In this document: positions 18,867-28,239 of the stretch, piece after piece
Numbering within the stretch: position 1 is the first letter of the stretch
Layout of the letters: every line of letters begins with the position of its first letter
Source: CAYQNU01 sp964419055
GTDB lineage: Bacteria; Bacteroidota; Bacteroidia; Flavobacteriales_D; Parvicellaceae
NCBI GenBank assembly: GCA_964419055.1
Contig: CAYQNU010000011.1
Coordinates: 82,261 to 146,260 of the forward strand
Reading direction: 5' to 3'
DNA length: 64,000 nucleotides
The notes under the pieces: generated by a model
The model's database searches: none
What the model saw: the letters and a program-made list of their open reading frames with translations, nothing else
Told to the model about the DNA's origin: nothing
Made by a program: the position numbers and the translations under genes

Positions 18867-19502
18867 TTATCCAAATCGCTTAATTAAATCTTTGCGGTAA
18901 CTTTCGGCTAGCTGTGGCGTGTTAATAGCCATCTTGGCTAGCAATCTATTGGATTTGTTGGCGCCAAACAAACTGTGTACATCAGCTACTGAAACCGTTC
19001 CGCAAGGTTGTTGAATGAGTTGCATTTCATCATCCTTGCGGACATAACCCGGTTGTAAAATCCGAACATAAATGCCTGAATAAGGAGAATTGATAAAGTC
19101 TTTGACTATTTTTTGCGTACCAAATCGAATGCCTTGCTTGAAACATGGTTGGCGGGGTTGTGCAATTTCAATTACCGCTTCTCCAATTTGATAGTGCGCA
19201 CCAATTTTTATTGTTGATTCATCTAAACCAGATAGGGTAATGTTTTCACCCATGGCACCCCAGCTTAAATCTACTTCTGGATATCGTTCTTTCCAATAGG
19301 GATAGGCTTCAGCGCTGTATAAATAACATGCTTTGTCAATACCGCCATGATACCTTCTGTCCACAACAGCATCCTTCAATACATCCGTTATATCCAAGTA
19401 AATTGGTGTAGAAACTTCTTTTTTGAAAATACCCGTCTCAACCGATTTTCCTCTCCAAGAAACCTTTACTTTTTCGCCAATATTTACAGAGATTACTTTC
19501 AT
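18867..19502 (-). CDS. MOSC-domain protein (YiiM-like)
   Basis: A 211-residue cytoplasmic protein with one MOSC domain: 'VSWRGKSVETGIFK', 'VVDRRYHGGIDKACYLYSAEAYPYW', 'WGAMGENITLSGLDE', 'YQIGEAVIEIAQPRQPCFKQGIRFG' with the conserved Cys, and a C-terminal helical tail. YiiM-like MOSC proteins handle molybdenum cofactor-dependent reduction of N-hydroxylated compounds. I chose the ATG at 19502 (MKVISVNIGEK), which starts the conserved region; an upstream in-frame ATG at 19568 would overlap the divergent dus promoter. Confidence 0.85.
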   Translation of the reverse strand: MKVISVNIGEKVKVSWRGKSVETGIFKKEVSTPIYLDITDVLKDAVVDRRYHGGIDKACYLYSAEAYPYWKERYPEVDLSWGAMGENITLSGLDESTIKIGAHYQIGEAVIEIAQPRQPCFKQGIRFGTQKIVKDFINSPYSGIYVRILQPGYVRKDDEMQLIQQPCGTVSVADVHSLFGANKSNRLLAKMAINTPQLAESYRKDLIKRFG

Positions 19503-19576
19503 TTTTCCTATATTGTTCAACTGCTCAAAATTAAATAAAAAAGTCTTAACGATAGGTGTGAAGCACATATCTTTAA

Positions 19577-19605
19577 TTTGATACGGTTATTTTATCCTAT
19601 CTTTG
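19577..19605 (+). promoter_or_regulatory. Predicted promoter of the tRNA-dihydrouridine synthase gene, leaderless
   Basis: TTTG at 19577-19580 and TATCTTTG at 19598-19605, 17 bases apart. This resembles the Bacteroidota -33/-7 pair, with a slightly short spacer. The ATG at 19612 begins 6 bases after the -7 box, so the transcript is expected to start at or within a few bases of the start codon. Confidence 0.55.
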
Positions 19606-19611
19606 TACTCT

Positions 19612-20574
19612 ATGCCGCTCATATTGTTATCTTCACCTTTACAAGGATTTACGGACTTTCGATTTAGAAATGCTCAACATAAGCATTTTGGCGGCATTGA
19701 TACCTATTATGCGCCTTATATTAGACTTAACGGAAAACTAGGAATAAAATCTTCCTACCAAAGGGATTTAGCACCCGAAAATAATAAGGTAAATGAGTTG
19801 ATACCTCAAGTAATGACCAATGATGCTAACGAATTCTTGTTTGTAGCTGATTATGTAAAACAATTGGGGTATAAAGAACTCAATTGGAATTTGGGTTGCC
19901 CTTATCCAATGGTTACAAAACGTTGTATGGGATCGGGTTTAATTCAAGATTGGCAACGAATAGATGCACTATTGGAAAAAGTACATCAAGAATCGGATAT
20001 CATCGTATCTATGAAAATGAGGATGGGGTATGAGGTAAGTACCGAAATTTTGGATGTTTTTCCGATTTTGGATAAATATCCCATTAAAAATATTGCCATA
20101 CACGCGCGCATTGGCAAACAATTGTATAAAGGTGGTGTTGATTTGGATGCTTTTGAACGCTGTTTACCAGCTACCCGACACAAAATATATTATAATGGGG
20201 ATATTACATCGGTAGAAAGTTTTTTGGATAAAGCCCAGCGTTTCCCAACTATTGACCATTGGATGATTGGGAGAGGATTGATTGCCGATCCTTTTTTGCC
20301 TTCAATGATTAAATCAGGAAATCACAACTATCCTACCAATAGAATGGAGCAATTTGCTTCCTTTCACGAAACACTTTATCGATCGTATGAAAGCGCTCTC
20401 TCAGGCTCGAGTCACGTATTGACAAAAATGGAATCTTTTTGGGAGTATTTTTCAACGGTTTTCCCAAATCCTCATAAGACCTTTAAGTTGATTAAAAAAG
20501 CCAAAAACGCACCTCACTATCATGACGCTGTGAAGAGCATTTTTAGTAGTAGTTTCGAAGAGGAAAATGGCTAA
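19612..20574 (+). CDS. tRNA-dihydrouridine synthase family protein
   Basis: A 320-residue FMN enzyme that reduces uridine to dihydrouridine in tRNA. The N-terminus 'LSSPLQGFTDFRFR' is the usual FMN-binding start. The catalytic Cys is C96 in 'NWNLGCPYPMVTKRCMGSGLI', followed by 'SMKMRMGYE', the 'AIHARIGKQLYKG' histidine motif, 'IYYNGDITS' and 'WMIGRGLIADPFL'. I chose ATG 19612 over TTG 19603 because the -7 box covers the TTG. The assignment to a particular Dus subgroup is not made. It converges with topB. Confidence 0.9.
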   Translation: MPLILLSSPLQGFTDFRFRNAQHKHFGGIDTYYAPYIRLNGKLGIKSSYQRDLAPENNKVNELIPQVMTNDANEFLFVADYVKQLGYKELNWNLGCPYPMVTKRCMGSGLIQDWQRIDALLEKVHQESDIIVSMKMRMGYEVSTEILDVFPILDKYPIKNIAIHARIGKQLYKGGVDLDAFERCLPATRHKIYYNGDITSVESFLDKAQRFPTIDHWMIGRGLIADPFLPSMIKSGNHNYPTNRMEQFASFHETLYRSYESALSGSSHVLTKMESFWEYFSTVFPNPHKTFKLIKKAKNAPHYHDAVKSIFSSSFEEENG

Positions 20575-20599
20575 TGATTATGAACTTAAAAAAAGTCTT

Positions 20600-22642
20600 T
20601 TACTCTTTTAATAGTGCCAATTTTAGTTTATCTGTAAGGGTAACGTAGCTCTTGGTTTCAACACCTTTTTTGTCTTTAAATGGGAATTTATAACGTGATT
20701 TTTTGAAATTAATCAAACTTCGCAAATCACCTTCCGACAAACGAATGCCTTCAAAATCAAAAGGTATGACCAATTTACAACCCTCTTTCCAGCGGCTACA
20801 ACCCCAAGCAGATTTTCCAGATATTAATTCACCCGTTTGACACTTCGGACAAATGATGGGTTGTGGTTTGGCAAATTGATGTTTTACTTCATGACATACC
20901 TGAGCCACCATAGTAATGAGTTCTTCTTTGAAGGTTTCTACAGAATACGTTCCTTTTTCGATGTCTCTTAATTTCTTCTCCCATTGACCGGTCAATTCAG
21001 CGGACTTCAATAAATCATTATCGATGAGTGAAATTAAATGAATACCCAATGGCGTGGCCATAATTCTTTTTTTATCCTTTTTGATATAACCTCTTTTATT
21101 TAAGGTTTCTATAATATTGGCGCGTGTAGAAGGTCGACCAATGCCGTTTTCTTTCATTAACTCCCTTAAATCATCATCATCAATGGCTTTACCTGCTGTT
21201 TCCATAGCACGGAGCAAACTACCTTCATTGTAATATTTAGGCGGTTTAGTAGATTTTTCTTGCAATTCGGGTAGGTGAGGACCCCGTTCACCTTTTGTGA
21301 ATATGGGCATAATTTGTTCTTCTTCTTCACCTTCTTCTTTTGCTTTATTGGCACCGTAATCGGCATAAACCGTTCTCCATCCCATATCCAAAACTTGACG
21401 TCCAGAGGCTCTAAATTCCAGGTTGTTTACTTGAGCTTCAACAACCGTATTACTTACCTTACAATCGGGGTAAAAGGCGGCAATAAAACGCCTACAAATG
21501 GCATCATACACTTTGTTTTCATCAGGAGTGATTCCTGAAGGTGCTATTCCCGTGGGAATGATAGCGTGGTGATCGGTAACTTTTGTATTATCGAATACTT
21601 TTTTTGATTTTTTAATGGGCGCTGTAAGTAATGCTTCCGTAAAACGTTTATAATAGGTTAGTTTACTCAATATGTCCGCAATTTTAGGATAAATATCGTC
21701 CGAAAGATAGGTAGTGTCTACTCTTGGATAAGTGACTAATTTTTGTTCATAAAGTTTTTGAACCATATTCAACGTTTCCTCGGCTGAAAATCCAAATCGT
21801 TTGTTACATTCTACTTGTAAAGAGGTTAAATCAAAGAGTGAAGGCGGAATTTCTTTTCCTTCTTTTTGCTCATAATTGACCACTTCCAAGTCTTCTTTTT
21901 CTATTTGTTGCATCCATTCAGCACCTTTTTCATTGGTTTCGATTTTACCCAATGTGCAAGCAAAATAAACCTCCCGATACAAGGTTCTGATTTCCCAAAA
22001 TTTACTTGAACTGAATGCATCGATTTCTAATTGTCGGTTGACAATCATAGCAAGGGTAGGAGTTTGAACACGTCCTATAGAAAAAACTTGACCTTTTTGA
22101 CCAAATTTTAAGGTATACAATCGTGTTGCATTCATTCCCAAAAGCCAGTCACCAATGGCCCTGGATGAACCAGCGGCATATAAACGATCATATTTTGAAC
22201 CTTCTTGTAAATTGGCAAAACCTTCTTTGATGGCTTCTTCCGTTAACGATGAAATCCAGAGTCTTTTGAGGGGTTTGGTTGATTTGGCTTTGGCCAAAAC
22301 CCAACGTTGAATCAGTTCTCCTTCTTGGCCCGCATCTCCACAATTTATGACCTCTTCGCTTTCATTTATTAAAGTTTCAAGAACTAAAAATTGTTTCTTT
22401 ACCGATTCTTGTTCCATCACTTTTATTCCAAACTTAGAAGGCACCATGGGTAAACTGTCTAAGTTCCAAAATTTCCATTTTTCGGTATAATCTTGAGGTT
22501 CTTTTAGGGTACATAAATGTCCAAAGGTGTAACTCACATAGTAGCCGTTACCCTCAAAATAGCCATTTTTTTTTGTTTTTGCACCTAAGACTTCTGCAAT
22601 ATCTTTCGCTACACTCGGTTTCTCTGCAATACACAATTTCAT
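20600..22642 (-). CDS. topB: DNA topoisomerase III
   Basis: A 680-residue type IA topoisomerase. The N-terminal TOPRIM domain reads 'MKLCIAEKPSVAKDIAEVLG' and 'INCGDAGQEGELIQRWV' (D-x-G-x-E-G). The cleavage/rejoining core has 'SIGRVQTPTLAMIVNRQ' and the active-site tyrosine Y305 in 'LVTYPRVDTTYLSDD'. 'LMKENGIGRPSTRANIIETL' follows. The C-terminus has a four-Cys zinc-finger remnant, 'ICPKCQTGELI...WGCSRWKEGC', and a short tail. Length fits TopB. It is a monocistronic gene with the -7 box just upstream of the ATG. Confidence 0.94.
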   Translation of the reverse strand: MKLCIAEKPSVAKDIAEVLGAKTKKNGYFEGNGYYVSYTFGHLCTLKEPQDYTEKWKFWNLDSLPMVPSKFGIKVMEQESVKKQFLVLETLINESEEVINCGDAGQEGELIQRWVLAKAKSTKPLKRLWISSLTEEAIKEGFANLQEGSKYDRLYAAGSSRAIGDWLLGMNATRLYTLKFGQKGQVFSIGRVQTPTLAMIVNRQLEIDAFSSSKFWEIRTLYREVYFACTLGKIETNEKGAEWMQQIEKEDLEVVNYEQKEGKEIPPSLFDLTSLQVECNKRFGFSAEETLNMVQKLYEQKLVTYPRVDTTYLSDDIYPKIADILSKLTYYKRFTEALLTAPIKKSKKVFDNTKVTDHHAIIPTGIAPSGITPDENKVYDAICRRFIAAFYPDCKVSNTVVEAQVNNLEFRASGRQVLDMGWRTVYADYGANKAKEEGEEEEQIMPIFTKGERGPHLPELQEKSTKPPKYYNEGSLLRAMETAGKAIDDDDLRELMKENGIGRPSTRANIIETLNKRGYIKKDKKRIMATPLGIHLISLIDNDLLKSAELTGQWEKKLRDIEKGTYSVETFKEELITMVAQVCHEVKHQFAKPQPIICPKCQTGELISGKSAWGCSRWKEGCKLVIPFDFEGIRLSEGDLRSLINFKKSRYKFPFKDKKGVETKSYVTLTDKLKLALLKE

Positions 22643-22649
22643 AGTGCTG

Positions 22650-22657
22650 CAAATTTA
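22650..22657 (-). promoter_or_regulatory. Predicted -7 box of topB, near-leaderless
   Basis: TAAATTTG on the minus strand ends 7 bases before the topB ATG at 22642, so transcription should start at about the start codon. A TTG at 22671-22673 is too close for a normal -33 element. Confidence 0.45.
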
Positions 22658-22720
22658 AGGCTTAGGTCGCCAAGTTTTTGATAAAGTTTTTGGAATTTAT
22701 TAACGAAAAATTAAAATGTA

Positions 22721-23482
22721 TTACCTTCCAAAGGTATATCCAAACGTAAAAACCACACGGTTAAACCATAAATCAAAACCAATGTCACCCAATCCGTTAG
22801 GATTGTTATTGCGCATAGTACCTTTGGCATGACTGGTATATTGTGAGAGTTCTAAAAAGAATTTAGATTGTGTTTTGGAGGTAAACGAAACACCCAATCC
22901 TCCTTCAAGCATTAATCCATCTTCTACAGAATTTACATCAAAAGTGGTATTGTTTGACGAATAACCAATTTTGCATTTGATATAAGGACGATAAAAGGTG
23001 TTAGTTAAGTAATAGGTTCCGTATAGATATACTGGAACACTTCTTACGTTACCAAAATGATTGCTATTTGCAGTACTAAAATTGAATGAATTATTGTGAA
23101 ATCCCAAACCAAATCCTACCGCCCAATTTTTATTAAATAAATACTGAGTGGAAATATCAAAACGACCGTGATTACCGGAAAAACCAGTATACATTCCAAA
23201 TTGTAACCCTCTAATGTAATGGAACTTTGATTTCCCAAATAACGTGATATCTTGTGGTAAGTACAATTTTTTAGTTATCATGGGTTCAACAGTCAAGGTA
23301 TCACCAGTCAAAATACGAATGCGATAGGGTGATGTAGATTGTACTATTTCTCCAATCAAAACACTTCCGTCAGTTAAATAAACTATTCCGCCATTGGGTA
23401 CAGAATCTTTGTGATGCTTTTGTGAAATAAGCGACTTATTAAGGCATAACACAAAAAACAAAAGAAAAAAACGAAAAGTCAT
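22721..23482 (-). CDS. Outer-membrane beta-barrel protein
   Basis: A 253-residue protein with a signal peptide ending near 'NKSLISQ', a short N-terminal globular part ('NGGIVYLTDGSVLIGEIVQ') and a C-terminal barrel with strands such as 'NWAVGFGLGFHNNSF', 'VPVYLYGTYYLTN' and 'VVFTFGYTFGR'. No family name recognised. Lies 27 bases after the LVIVD lipoprotein gene on the same strand; they may be cotranscribed. Confidence 0.7.
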   Translation of the reverse strand: MTFRFFLLFFVLCLNKSLISQKHHKDSVPNGGIVYLTDGSVLIGEIVQSTSPYRIRILTGDTLTVEPMITKKLYLPQDITLFGKSKFHYIRGLQFGMYTGFSGNHGRFDISTQYLFNKNWAVGFGLGFHNNSFNFSTANSNHFGNVRSVPVYLYGTYYLTNTFYRPYIKCKIGYSSNNTTFDVNSVEDGLMLEGGLGVSFTSKTQSKFFLELSQYTSHAKGTMRNNNPNGLGDIGFDLWFNRVVFTFGYTFGR

Positions 23483-23509
23483 AGGTTGTTATTTTCAATA
23501 AGGAAGCTA

Positions 23510-24772
23510 TTAATAATTAATAGCACTCATTAATTGAAAACTCATAGTATTGTAATCTACTTTATATTGCTCCAAACCATTGTTTCCAGTAGTTAGAATA
23601 ACATCGGTTAATGTAGGATGTTTGATAATGTCATACGCTTTTATGTTCGACTGACTGCTTAATTGAACGAGCGCACTTGCATTGGTTGCGTCAAAAATAA
23701 CTAGTCCATTTTCACCTTCTCCTACAAATAATTTATTATCAATTAACGTCATTCCATAAGGGCTTTGCATGGTTATTTGATCAATCTCAACAGGGTTTGA
23801 AACAGTACTGATGTCCAATACAGTTAACGTATTTTCATCACCAGAACAACCTGAGAAATCACCGGTTCTCAAAGTCAAATAAGCCACATTTCCATTTGGA
23901 TAAACAGGGTCACAAGAAGTAGGGTGATTGTATTCGGAAATATAAGCTGGCATTGTTGGATTGGAAATGCTCATAACAATCATTGAAAAACGCGTTCCGA
24001 TAAATAAATTGTTGTTTTGAGGGTAAATGGTTTCAAGGTCTCTACCCACCATTACCTCACTTATAGCATTCATTGAAGTAGGTGAATCTTGGAAAGTAAA
24101 TATACGATCGTGACCAATTACATAAACGTGATTTTGGTGAACAGCTATTTTATTTAATGTACCTTTTACTTCCGTATCGTTCCCTGCAAAAGAAGAAGGA
24201 ACATTAGCTTGAGGAATCAATTGGTTCATATAATCGTAGTATAAATAATTGGATTCTTCTAGAATTCGTGCTTCTTCAGAATCTAATTCAAATGATTCGG
24301 TAGTTTGATTGTAAGAAAAACCTAATAACGTTTGGTTTTGATTGTTCATAATCGGCAAACCAAAAGCATTTTCAACACGGTCAACCATTACAGGATTAGT
24401 TAGAGAGGAAATATCTATTTTCACTAAATCGTAATGCGTTACGGCATAAATCATTTGGTTGAAAACATAAAATTCTTCACAATACGGCAAATTGATGAAT
24501 CCTACCGGAACAGGTGAAAAAGCATTTGTATTATTAATTACGTGAATTCCTTCATTTTTTTCGCCAACTAAAATAACATCGGCACCTACAAAGATTTTAC
24601 CTGCGTCTTCAATGGCACGTGTGCTGCCTGAAAGTGGGGTAGATCTTACTGCTTCAATATCACCATAAATGGCGGTAGCTTTGTTATACGTTAAAGTGAT
24701 GGTTCCTTTATTTTTGGAGCAAGATGCCATTAGGAATACTACTCCGATGCTTAATAAAAAAAGGTTTTTCAT
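23510..24772 (-). CDS. LVIVD-repeat lipoprotein
   Basis: A 420-residue lipoprotein with signal peptide MKNLFLLSIGVVFLMASC and lipobox M-A-S-C. The body is a beta-propeller-like array of repeats such as 'GIHVINNTNAFSPVPVGFINLP', 'LVKIDISSLTNPVMVDRVE', 'LTVLDISTVSNPVEIDQITMQSPYG' and 'GLVIFDATNASALVQLS', typical of LVIVD proteins. These are exported proteins of unknown biochemical role. The N-terminal Cys suggests outer-membrane anchoring. Confidence 0.82.
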   Translation of the reverse strand: MKNLFLLSIGVVFLMASCSKNKGTITLTYNKATAIYGDIEAVRSTPLSGSTRAIEDAGKIFVGADVILVGEKNEGIHVINNTNAFSPVPVGFINLPYCEEFYVFNQMIYAVTHYDLVKIDISSLTNPVMVDRVENAFGLPIMNNQNQTLLGFSYNQTTESFELDSEEARILEESNYLYYDYMNQLIPQANVPSSFAGNDTEVKGTLNKIAVHQNHVYVIGHDRIFTFQDSPTSMNAISEVMVGRDLETIYPQNNNLFIGTRFSMIVMSISNPTMPAYISEYNHPTSCDPVYPNGNVAYLTLRTGDFSGCSGDENTLTVLDISTVSNPVEIDQITMQSPYGMTLIDNKLFVGEGENGLVIFDATNASALVQLSSQSNIKAYDIIKHPTLTDVILTTGNNGLEQYKVDYNTMSFQLMSAINY

Positions 24773-24873
24773 ATAACTGTTATTTTTGATTTGAATAAAC
24801 TAACAGTAAATGTAAACAATTAGTGTGTAGGATGTTAAAAAAAGTTGAAAAAGTTTTGAAGAGTAACTATAAA

Positions 24874-25572
24874 TCAACAAATTAATAATAATCGTTTTTG
24901 ACCATCTTTTTCGTCTGGAGCACGGTGTAAACAAGGTAAAACTGTACTTTTGGGATGGTCTACTGCCAACCGCCACAAATTACCTTGTCCCAATCGAATG
25001 GTTTGTGCATCAGGATGAGCTTCGTAATGCAAATCGAAGAAATATTCCGTTAAAAAGGATTCAAAATCGGCATCTTTTCCGTCAAATAGTTTTCTGAGTT
25101 TTGCACGTACCTCTGGAATCAGTATTTTTTGTGTGGCTTGTGTATTCGGAACAATTTCGCTGGATTCACCGTGATAGGTGCATAAAAAAGTATCGGTGGC
25201 AATGGGGGAGCGATCAACATGAAAAGAATACACATCCGTTGCAAAAAAGGGTAAACTATCATCACGTTCGTAGTGTTGAATAATATTGAGTACGGGTGAA
25301 GCACCCTTTTTTTCTAAATAATTTAGGTCTGAAAGCAAGGTTTCGCGAGCTATATTACCTTCCTCGCTTAATTTCAGTTTACGAAGTTCTTTAGTTTGGA
25401 TTTCCATCATGTTTCCCTCTAAGGTAAAATTGTGTACAATTTCAGAAAAATCTCCTTTCAACGCTCGTTTCCAACATAGGGCATTTACCGATCCTTGAAA
25501 TGGGGTATTGACCAAGCTGTCAAAATCAGTAACATTCAAGAAGGTGGAAGCTGTTTGGCTTTTTGTATTCAA
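24874..25572 (-). CDS. DUF1826-like protein
   Basis: A 232-residue cytoplasmic protein. The order of motifs 'VNALCWKRAL', 'VYSFHVDRSPIATDTFLCTYHGESSEIVPN' and 'LPCLHRAPDEKDGQKRLLLI' matches the pattern I know from DUF1826 (FHVD..P, TY.G.., HR.P, RLLL). The two His residues and the Asp look like a conserved metal or substrate site. DUF1826 members are linked to zinc-responsive gene clusters in some bacteria, but no zinc genes are adjacent here. Moderately sure of the family, not of the function. Confidence 0.6.
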   Translation of the reverse strand: MNTKSQTASTFLNVTDFDSLVNTPFQGSVNALCWKRALKGDFSEIVHNFTLEGNMMEIQTKELRKLKLSEEGNIARETLLSDLNYLEKKGASPVLNIIQHYERDDSLPFFATDVYSFHVDRSPIATDTFLCTYHGESSEIVPNTQATQKILIPEVRAKLRKLFDGKDADFESFLTEYFFDLHYEAHPDAQTIRLGQGNLWRLAVDHPKSTVLPCLHRAPDEKDGQKRLLLIC

Positions 25573-25625
25573 AATTAAAAGATTATACTAAAAATTATTA
25601 GACAAATGGATGCGATTCATAGGCA

Positions 25626-26111
25626 TTACAATGATAGTGAGTTTCTGTAATTTTCAATTTTTTCTAGAGCTGTTTCTAGTGGCACATGAAATTCTTCTTT
25701 AGGAATAATGACTGGTCTTCCCAAGGCTTTTAAATTAGTCTTCATCAAAAAAACAGTTATAAAATTTTTTTCTTTAAATAATTTCTCAGGTTGTCCAATT
25801 TTTAAAACAATACCCATAGAATTTTTTAATTTTTTAATTTCAATATCTTCTATGAATTCCCATTTTATTAACCCAATACCATTCACACGAGTAAAAATAC
25901 CTTTTTGATTTACTTTTACTATTGAAACATTGCGAATATTATCAATCAATAATTTAAAATTCAAAACTAAAGTGGCTATTATTATAAAATACATTAAGTA
26001 ATTATTTTCCAGCATAAAAAAAGCTAAAAGTGCTACGAATATTGCAAGAAGACTAATCGCTAAACCAGCATGTTTACTTTTTCGATTTCTTTTAAAAATA
26101 AGTTCTTCCAT
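25626..26111 (-). CDS. Small membrane protein with PH-like domain (STM3941-like)
   Basis: A 161-residue protein starting at the ATG at 26111 (MEELIFKRNRKSKH). It has a basic N-terminus, two hydrophobic segments at about residues 18-57, then a C-terminal beta-rich domain ('VNQKGIFTRVNGIGLIKWEFIEDIEIKK', 'GIVLKIGQPEKLF', 'RPVIIPKEEFHVPLE'). This resembles the STM3941/PH-like membrane proteins. An upstream in-frame ATG (26177) is less likely as its leader has no similarity to the family. Function unknown. Confidence 0.62.
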   Translation of the reverse strand: MEELIFKRNRKSKHAGLAISLLAIFVALLAFFMLENNYLMYFIIIATLVLNFKLLIDNIRNVSIVKVNQKGIFTRVNGIGLIKWEFIEDIEIKKLKNSMGIVLKIGQPEKLFKEKNFITVFLMKTNLKALGRPVIIPKEEFHVPLETALEKIENYRNSLSL

Positions 26112-26281
26112 AGATTCACAAATTGATAGAATACAAATATATTTCGCATTTATTAACCAACTGCCTAAATTAGGCAAACAATGTTACCGAATTAATTTTT
26201 AAAAGAATATCATTTTAGTGAATTGCCGTTTATTCGGTTTGTCTAATTGAACAATATTCTCAACTCATTTTCAATAGGTAT

Positions 26282-27586
26282 TTATGTTGCCTTTTTTAGT
26301 TTTCTATATAAGATTATGTTTAAAATGATGCTTAATGAGAATACAACATACTTAAGAATTTTAAAAATAAGTTCGGTTGATGAACTACTTGTAGGTTTAC
26401 CATTTTCTAATGGTTGTTTAAAAAAAGGTTCTATAGGTAATTCAGTTGTTCCATCAATATTTAGCACCATTTGATTTGGTGTGTAGCATCGATCATAATT
26501 GCCAACACCCTGTTGCCCCGAAGGATTATCTCCAAAGGTAAAAATCTCTCCTTTTTGATCTACAGCTATGGATTGAAAGCAACCTCCGCCAATTTCAACA
26601 ATATTGGTTAACGATTTAATCATAATAGGGAAAGAATGCGAGACAGTATCACCTGTACCCAACATTCCGAAATGATTTTTTCCCCAACCCCAAACATTCT
26701 TATTTTCATCAATGGCCAATGAATGCCAGCTGCCACAAGCGATTTTTGTAAATTTTGGCAAGCCTATTAATAGCGTTGGTTGATCGTAATGTTTTTTGGT
26801 TTCTTCTTTAAATTGAAAAGCGGGGTCAGATCCCCAAACCCAAATGTTGCCATCAATATCTAAAGCTACGGAATGATGCCATCCAACGGCTATTTCCTTA
26901 ATTTTTGGAATTCCTTCAACCTGCTTGGCATAGGTTTGCACTAATTCGCCTTTTTTACCCAATTCATTAAACGTGTTTGAGCCCCAACCCCAAACAGTTC
27001 CATCATTTCTGAGCGCCAAGGTATGATAACCAACTGATGCAATTTCAATAACATTTTTAAGTACCGTTTCTTTCCCATTCAAAAGTTGCATTACTTTTAC
27101 TGGGGAAGCACTGTGTTCACGAGTTCCATTACCTAGTTCAGCAAAATAATTATGTCCCCAACACCAAACAGTGCTATCCTGTTTGAGACCTACTGTGTGC
27201 CAATGACCGCCTTCAATGGCAGTAAATCCTGTATGATAAGGCAGTTTTTGAGGTGTTGATTGATCGTTGACCGATTCACATCCCAATTGACCATAGTTGT
27301 TTCTTCCCCACAAAAATAGGTCTCCGTTTTTGTCGAGTGCTATACTGTGATCATAGCCTCTTGAAATGGCAACAATGTTATTTAAACCTTTTACTTTTTT
27401 AGGAATGGGTGAATTTACTAACGAACTATCACCCAATTGACCATAATTATTTCTTCCAACGGTCCAAACTTCTCCATTTTTATCTAAAATGATGGCGTGT
27501 CCATTTCCACCATCAATAATTTGAGAAAAGATGGAAATTGGAGCAGAAGTAAATAGAATGAGTGATAAAAAGAGGAGTTTTTTCAT
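26282..27586 (-). CDS. RCC1-repeat protein with C-terminal membrane anchor
   Basis: A 434-residue exported protein with a signal peptide (MKKLLFLSLILFTSAPISIFSQ), then seven RCC1-type blades with consensus 'VWGWGxNxxGQLGxG' ('GRNNYGQLG' twice, then 'GHNYFAELG', 'GSNTFNELG', 'GSDPAFQF', 'GKNHFGMLG', 'GDNPSGQQG'). It ends in a hydrophobic segment at about residues 405-428 followed by 'RKLKKAT'. RCC1 propellers bind other proteins. The signal peptide plus C-terminal helix suggests a membrane-anchored propeller facing the periplasm, which is less usual. Partner unknown. Confidence 0.83.
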   Translation of the reverse strand: MKKLLFLSLILFTSAPISIFSQIIDGGNGHAIILDKNGEVWTVGRNNYGQLGDSSLVNSPIPKKVKGLNNIVAISRGYDHSIALDKNGDLFLWGRNNYGQLGCESVNDQSTPQKLPYHTGFTAIEGGHWHTVGLKQDSTVWCWGHNYFAELGNGTREHSASPVKVMQLLNGKETVLKNVIEIASVGYHTLALRNDGTVWGWGSNTFNELGKKGELVQTYAKQVEGIPKIKEIAVGWHHSVALDIDGNIWVWGSDPAFQFKEETKKHYDQPTLLIGLPKFTKIACGSWHSLAIDENKNVWGWGKNHFGMLGTGDTVSHSFPIMIKSLTNIVEIGGGCFQSIAVDQKGEIFTFGDNPSGQQGVGNYDRCYTPNQMVLNIDGTTELPIEPFFKQPLENGKPTSSSSTELIFKILKYVVFSLSIILNIILYRKLKKAT

Positions 27587-27652
27587 AGATCTTTTAATAG
27601 TAGAGATGCATTTTATTAATGAAGATTGCTTCTAGGATAAGAAAATGTGAAA

Positions 27653-28111
27653 TTATTCCCATATCATATCATACCGATGCATCCCTTTAGTATAATAATC
27701 AAGCGTGATTTTGGTTGTTCTAAAACCGTATTTTTCAAAAAAACCATAAGAATGTTGTGTGGTGTCAATGATTACAGGAACGGTTAGATTTAGTTTTTTT
27801 ATTTCCTCCAGTCTATGGATAAGTAATTGTTTGCCAAATCCTTTTTTGTGGTAATCTTTATGAATCAGTCCCCAAGCTAATGAATAAATATTGGTATTTT
27901 CTCGATCCCCAAAACCTCCGCATCCTATTAATTGTTGATTGTGAATGACTACAAAAAATTGGGTATTCACAATTCCTGAATCCAAACGTGTCAGAAAGTT
28001 TTCAAACTCTTCAATTTCTTCAACTGTAAAAAATAGTGGTACATTACTTTTAAACGCATTCATGCATTCGTTTTTATCTGAAGGGTGGTAAGCTCGCAAC
28101 GAAGTTGTCAT
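27653..28111 (-). CDS. GNAT-family N-acetyltransferase
   Basis: A 152-residue GNAT domain protein. It has 'TSLRAYHPSDKNECMNAF' at the start, 'FVVIHNQQLIGCGGFGD', and motif A 'LIHKDYHKKGFGKQLLIHRLEEI' with the acetyl-CoA-binding KKGFGK loop. 'SYGFFEKYGFRTTKITLDYY' follows at the end. Acceptor unknown. A TACTTTTG -7-like box lies upstream at 28168-28175. Confidence 0.87.
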   Translation of the reverse strand: MTTSLRAYHPSDKNECMNAFKSNVPLFFTVEEIEEFENFLTRLDSGIVNTQFFVVIHNQQLIGCGGFGDRENTNIYSLAWGLIHKDYHKKGFGKQLLIHRLEEIKKLNLTVPVIIDTTQHSYGFFEKYGFRTTKITLDYYTKGMHRYDMIWE

Positions 28112-28140
28112 TTTTTGTTTAGATTAAAGATGTGGTGTAA

Positions 28141-28185
28141 TTTAACAAAGAGTTTCAAGACATTTATCAAAAGTAATAAAAATGA
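28141..28185. repeat. Short intergenic sequences repeated near 30.1 and 30.6 kb
   Basis: Two short sequences here recur 2 kb away. TTTAACAAAGAGTTTCAA (28141-28158) matches 30098-30115 at 17 of 18 bases. The 19-base segment 28167-28185 is identical to 30617-30635 and contains TACTTTTG on the minus strand. Both lie upstream of minus-strand genes, so a shared promoter region is a likely reading. Confidence 0.5.
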
Positions 28186-28239
28186 GTGCGAGTGAGGAAT
28201 ATAGTTTTAAATAACAATGAGTCCGATTTTTGGAGATAA

